Below, one piece after another: positions 56,201 through 62,200 of a stretch of 64,000 bases of DNA; position 1 is the stretch's first letter, and the number at the start of each line of letters is the position of its first letter. Location: positions 4,531,143 to 4,595,142 of the forward strand of contig VZTJ01000294.1 of the NCBI GenBank assembly GCA_013397795.1. The letters run 5' to 3'. A program made the translations under genes and the position numbers. Below the pieces are notes generated by a model. The model was not told where the DNA came from and searched no databases. It worked only from the letters and a program-made list of their open reading frames with translations. The DNA comes from Orthonyx spaldingii (taxonomy: Eukaryota; Chordata; Aves; Passeriformes; Orthonychidae).

Positions 56201-59200
56201 AAAAACATGTAAGATAGAAAGGACATAGCCTACAGTTGAAAATTTAAACTAGGTTTATGGACCAACCTTTATATAGACTGGCATGACAGTATCAACTTAT
56301 AAATTGAGTACACTCAACTTATAGATTATACAGTAGCAGCAGAGGTGAAGAAACTCACTTTCACATTTCAAGCGAGCCTATAGGCTGTGTTACCCTTTGG
56401 GAACTTTGCAGGGATTGTGCAGGACTCTTCAATAGGCTTCTGAAGCTTTGACAGTTGTTCTGACATTTCAAACCAGACAGGTGTATCTTTACTTTTCTCT
56501 TTTAGGAGAAAAGGGTAATCAAGGACCCCCAGGACCACAAGGTGCAGAAGGGCCAAGGGGATCAAAGGGCCAGCATGGTAACCCACCCTTCTCCTTCCAA
56601 TACCAGCTGACTTAAGTTAATCTGTTTGTTTTGTTTTGTAGTTTATTTGCTTTCTTTTAATGTAAAGCAATAGATCTTCATTATATTTTTGCTGCTAGGC
56701 CCACCTGGAGTCTCTGAGAAAATATTCTCCGTCCCAGGAAGCAAGGGTCCTCCAGGACTGCCAGGAATCCCAGGAACACCAGGTGATCAAGGAATTCAAG
56801 GGATTCCTGGACTACAAGGTGATTTATATTTTTACCTCTATGCATGCCTGTGTGTGCTGCTTAGTAGAACATTTGGGTCTGGTGGGAAAACTTCTGCCTA
56901 GAAAACTGACGTCTTTAAAAAAACCTCACCATATTTAAAAATAGCTTTGTACCTTGTTAACACCATAATATTTATAGCCCATCCTATTCCATCTGCCCCT
57001 CACCCTTGCAGTGAGTCAGTGAGTACATCCCTCAACATAAGCCTAAGCAACATAGTGGATGAAGACATTCCCCATTTTCGTACAACCAGAACCATGCTCA
57101 GGATGTTTGTCATTTGTAGGGGGGGGGAAATTACCACCTGTAATAGAAATACTCTAGATGTGCTCCAATGTGATTGTGTCTGTCCTAGTCTGGGGGTGGG
57201 AAGGAAAGGAGAGGCTGGCTTCATCTGCACTGGCAGTAGGAGTGAAGCCTGCCACAGCTGTGAGGAATAGGGAAGCATGGAGCAGGTAGGATGAGGTGGG
57301 TATGAAGTGGGTATCTGGCCACCCTTCCCAGTACCACAGCTCTGCACCCCAGGAAGGGAGCTCTTCAGGGGGACAGGCTTGCTAGAAGGCATTTTTCTGC
57401 AGTACATTCAATATTTCATTGTAATCTTCCTGATAGGAAATATGATGACAATAGCACTATAGATAGTCTGAAAACTTAGTAAGTTCATGCTTTTATTCTA
57501 ACACATATAGATTTATGTGGGGATTTTAACTTTATTCTTTAACAGTTACTAAAATCGACAATAACTATTGCTATAGTTTTGGGTTTTTTGTTGATTGCAA
57601 TTTAGGACCTAAAGGAGTAAAAGGTCTACCCGGAAGTTTTGGTCATCCCGGTCATCCAGGATTGCCTGGTCCAAAAGGAGACAAGGGATTTCCAGGACAA
57701 AGAGGTACAGGAAAGCAGACATCTCTGCTTGACTGGTACTATTGAATTTACAGATAAACTGTACTGCTGATTTCTGCAAATCTTTCCTCTTACATAGAGA
57801 TTCTGTAATATTTACAGTAGCTTTAGAGACACATGTAAGCACATTCTTAGCTTTTAACAAATGCATATTCACAACTGAAATAATAATTTGCAGACATATG
57901 CCTTGACTGTGCTCCTCTGTTATTAATGACTTCTATTTATTCACTTGAAATCCCAAGGTATCAAGGTGCCTTTTTATTACATCAAAATAGAACTAAATAT
58001 TTTTATTTAGGCATCACAAAATGTTTATACTTTAAACTTTTTTTTGGTAAAAATGTCCATGATTCTTTAAAATACCTCACTGTTTCATGAAGCTATGCAG
58101 TGTAAAGCTGCCTGAGCTAGGTCTGAAGGAGTTCCTACATCTGCAACAAATCCTACCAATTTTTAAGTTGTATCTTTGTATTGGTAATTTTTTGTTAGTT
58201 TTCAAGCAGTTTCACTAATTTAAAAGAAATGAAAATTCAAACAAAATTATAATACTTGCAGACATATTTATTTCCCCTCCAGGACAACCAGGATTGATTG
58301 GCTTTCCAGGGCTGCAGGGGTTACCTGGATCACCAGGTACTATCATTGCTGCTCCAACAAGAAGAGGGTTTATCTTTACCCGGCATAGTCAGACAACAAA
58401 GATTCCTTCATGCCCCCACGGGACATCCCAGATCTATGTTGGCTACTCGCTGCTCTTTGTACAAGGAAATGAACGAGCACATGGACAAGATCTTGGTACT
58501 GTATTGGTAAAAAAATTCAGATTGTTTTCTTAGAGTCTGGTAATGCTAAGTTGTTGTGAAACCAAATTTACAGTGTCTGAGATGAACATTGGTTCCAACC
58601 ATCCGTCTCCAGAGTGGCCTACAGTCAATTCAGGAATCATGATTTAAAAAACACCTTTCTTTCCTGCACTCCTATATTCCCTTGTTGATATCCTTAAGAG
58701 TTTTTTGAGGAGGAATTCAGTTACTTATGGATAGATGTCTAGTATAAACCTTCACAACATTTGCACAGGGCTGACAGTAATGCCACAGGATGTGAGGGAG
58801 AATCTTGTGGGGTTTGGAACCTAAACTGGATGCTTTAGGGTGTGAACAATGTCACCAGAAACTTTTGTTTAAGCAGCTGAATCCCTACCACCGTGTCAAG
58901 GACTGACACCATTCAAGAAGATTGTATTATTTTAACAGATTTTGTTCTTAACCCTTGTTTATTATATAGATATTTTTGTATAAACCAGAAGCATTTTGCT
59001 TTCAGATAATTTTACTGTACAGACACTTCTTATACTTACCAACTGTTTTAATTCTTACTATAGTAGATTGGGTGCCATCATCTGTCTCTTCCAGTCACTG
59101 CATTAATCTCCTGTCACACACCTCTCCTCTTTTGTCTTCTAGGAACAGCTGGCAGCTGCTTGCAGAGATTCACCACCATGCCATTCTTGTTCTGTAGCAC

Positions 59201-62200
59201 CAACAACGTTTGTAGCTTTGCTTCTCGCAATGACTACTCATACTGGCTGTCCACTGCAGTGGTAATGCCACCAGACATGGCACCCATTTCTGGCAGGGCC
59301 CTAGAGCCCCACATAAGCAGGTAAGAGGAAAATAATTTTAGCTCTTCTGCCCTGGAACCACAGAGGCATCATAAATTGTTTTGGGTGGCAAATCTTAGGC
59401 AAAGACCTGCCCATCTCAGTAAGTACAAGCACTGACTTCAAGAGCCTGGTTTTTGATTACTCACCTAAGTATGTCAAATATTCAGTGATACTCTCAAGAA
59501 AAGTTAGAATAAAACTAGGATCCCACCCCAGGGCCTATTGCTCCACAGCCAACATAAGAAAATGGCACAAAGTTCTACTGATGGCAGGGATATTTATGTA
59601 AAGAGTCTATAATTGAGTATATCAGAGACAGACTAAAATTAAATAAAGACAGCTTTTGTTATTTAGAATACAGCACAAATCAAGTTCTGCTTTCAATTAT
59701 GGGTGATATATTTACTATAGTTGATGAAGAACATTGTAAACTGGGCTGAAACACCCTTGTGCAAGTGTGGCCCTTTCTAGTTGCTCAGAACAGCTGAGAA
59801 GGATGAAGAGAAACTTCAGAGAAAAGCTCTAAAAGCGTAGAAGACCTAGAGCAGCAAAATCCAAGATGGGGAAGGCAGGCTTTGCACTCTTCTGTCCTGC
59901 CTTACCCAGTTATTGCAATCCAGTAACTCAGCTTCAGTCTCCTCATTTAGGAAATAAAGATGACTTTTTCTAATCTGAGCAAATAAAGGTACAGAATGTT
60001 GATCTAAACCAGAACAACATAAAGTAGTGAGCATGTGAAAAAGGTAACATTTTGCTCGATACTTCATTAAAGGCAAAATTAAGAAGCTCAAATGTTTGGA
60101 ATTACTTCCCGTCTGGTGTTATTAGTAGAGATTCCAAAGCAATTGCAAAGTAAGGTATATGGGTTACTTTCAATTTACTTATCTCCTCTTTAAACACAGA
60201 AACCTGTGTGAGTAGTAGCATTTATAGCAAGCCTTGCCATGACATAGCTACCATCCTAGAAGATAGAAGTTTGTTCTGCTTTCATGTTTTCCCTCATGTC
60301 TGCACTGAATGTATGTGCTTTCCTTCACAGGTGTGTTGTCTGTGAAGGAGCTGCAATGGTAATAGCAGTTCACAGCCAAACAACTGTAGTTCCTGCATGT
60401 CCAGATGGCTGGATGTCTCTCTGGAAGGGTTTTTCTTTTGTTATGGTAAGGATAGAACAACTTGAATTATTAATTCTATGTCCTCTCATTTTCCTTGGTG
60501 TTTTCAGCTATTCATAGCTCATCTGTTTCTTAATAACTGTTAAATTCTTTTTTTTTTTTGCCTCTGCCAAGAAATATAAAATAATTCTATTAATTCTTAT
60601 TCAATTCCAAAAGCATAGAAACAACTATTCTGATCTGTTCACAAAAATAGGTGGCAGGAGGAAAAGCAGATAACATGAGAGAAGTACTAAAGGAATTTAG
60701 CCTGACAAAAATAACTGCATGCATTCACTTCCACATGTTATGCTAAGATCTAGGAAACAAGTTTGGGGAGGGGAGCAGTTAAACTGGTCCTGAACATAAA
60801 AACGTAGAAATAAGTGACCAACTTTCATACACGGAAGTTCTTTTAAAAATCAGATCTTGGGGATGAACTGCACAGAAAGCTAAAATCAAAATAAATGCAG
60901 AAGACTGTCTACAAAAGACTGGTTCAGCAATTTTGATGCCAAAATTAGATATGAGTGAAGAAAGTTCATAATATAACTGCAGATTGAGAACTGCTTATGG
61001 GAATAACAGTGTATTTATACTAGGGGATGTAGCATTTCATCTTTGCTACCCATGTTTGTGGGACGTCATAGGGATGCCAGCAAATGAAGGTAAAAGAATT
61101 TTAAACCCCTCCTTTTTGCATAATGTGAAGTCCTTTTAGGTCTAATGTGAAATTTTTGTTTCTCCTGCAATTTGTCCCCAGGTAGTAATAATAATAAACT
61201 TGGGAAAGAATGAGAGAGTTTTTTAGTATTTTGTTGAAACAGTTGGCTTCTTTCCAACATCAGCAAAGTTAGATGGTGTTTTCTAGCCAACTTTATACTG
61301 TTGTAAACTATTTTAGAGCTACTTCTACAAGAATTTACCAACATCAGAGAAGGAAAATGCCTTTTCTGCTTTTTGTGTTTGGAGAAGCAATCAATGCAAC
61401 AAAAAATATGAAAACACACCCCCACCAATTTAGTTTCTTTGTAGTGTAGTTACGTTTGTCCTCAACTGGAGAGAAGCCAGCTTTCTAGTCTTTGTACTGG
61501 TTAGTTTCATGCATTTCATCAACCTGAAAAAGAACTTTGCAGAGACTTAAGAAATGCCATAACAGCTTGAATTTTCAGAAGGTTTCTGTGCTTCATTATA
61601 AGTTTTATCAAATGAATCTGTGTTCCTTTTGTTTTGTCCAAGATATACCACATATGGTATGTTTTAGGAAGAGATTTTTTTTTGCCTGCAGTTTGTTAAA
61701 AGCTGACAGACAAGTTCTCATAAAAATGTTCTGGTGGTTTCAGTATACAAGTGCCGGCTCAGAAGCTTCTGGCCAAGCATTGGCATCTCCTGGATCTTGT
61801 CTGGAAGAATTTCGGGCTGTCCCATTCATAGAGTGCCATGGCAGGGGAACGTGCAACTACTACACAAATTCCTACAGTTTCTGGTTGGCATCATTAAATC
61901 CAAGAAGAATGTTCAGGTAAACTGTACTTCCCTGCATCCCAGTGCCTGAGGAGACAATAAATGCCTGCAAAACCTGTGGGGACTTCCTTTGTAATTCCCT
62001 TCAGGTTAGACACTCCTCTTTGTTAGGTTCAGGGTCATTCTGTAGCACACAGATATCTTCAGTGAGCTAAGGATTTCAAGGTTGTTGTCAATAATTCCAT
62101 ATCTCAAGTCTCATTGTCTCTACCTGTTTTTTTTAAAGAAAAAAATTGAATGTTTGATTTTTTTCTTTTAGGAGACCTGTGCCACAGACTTTGAAAGCAG

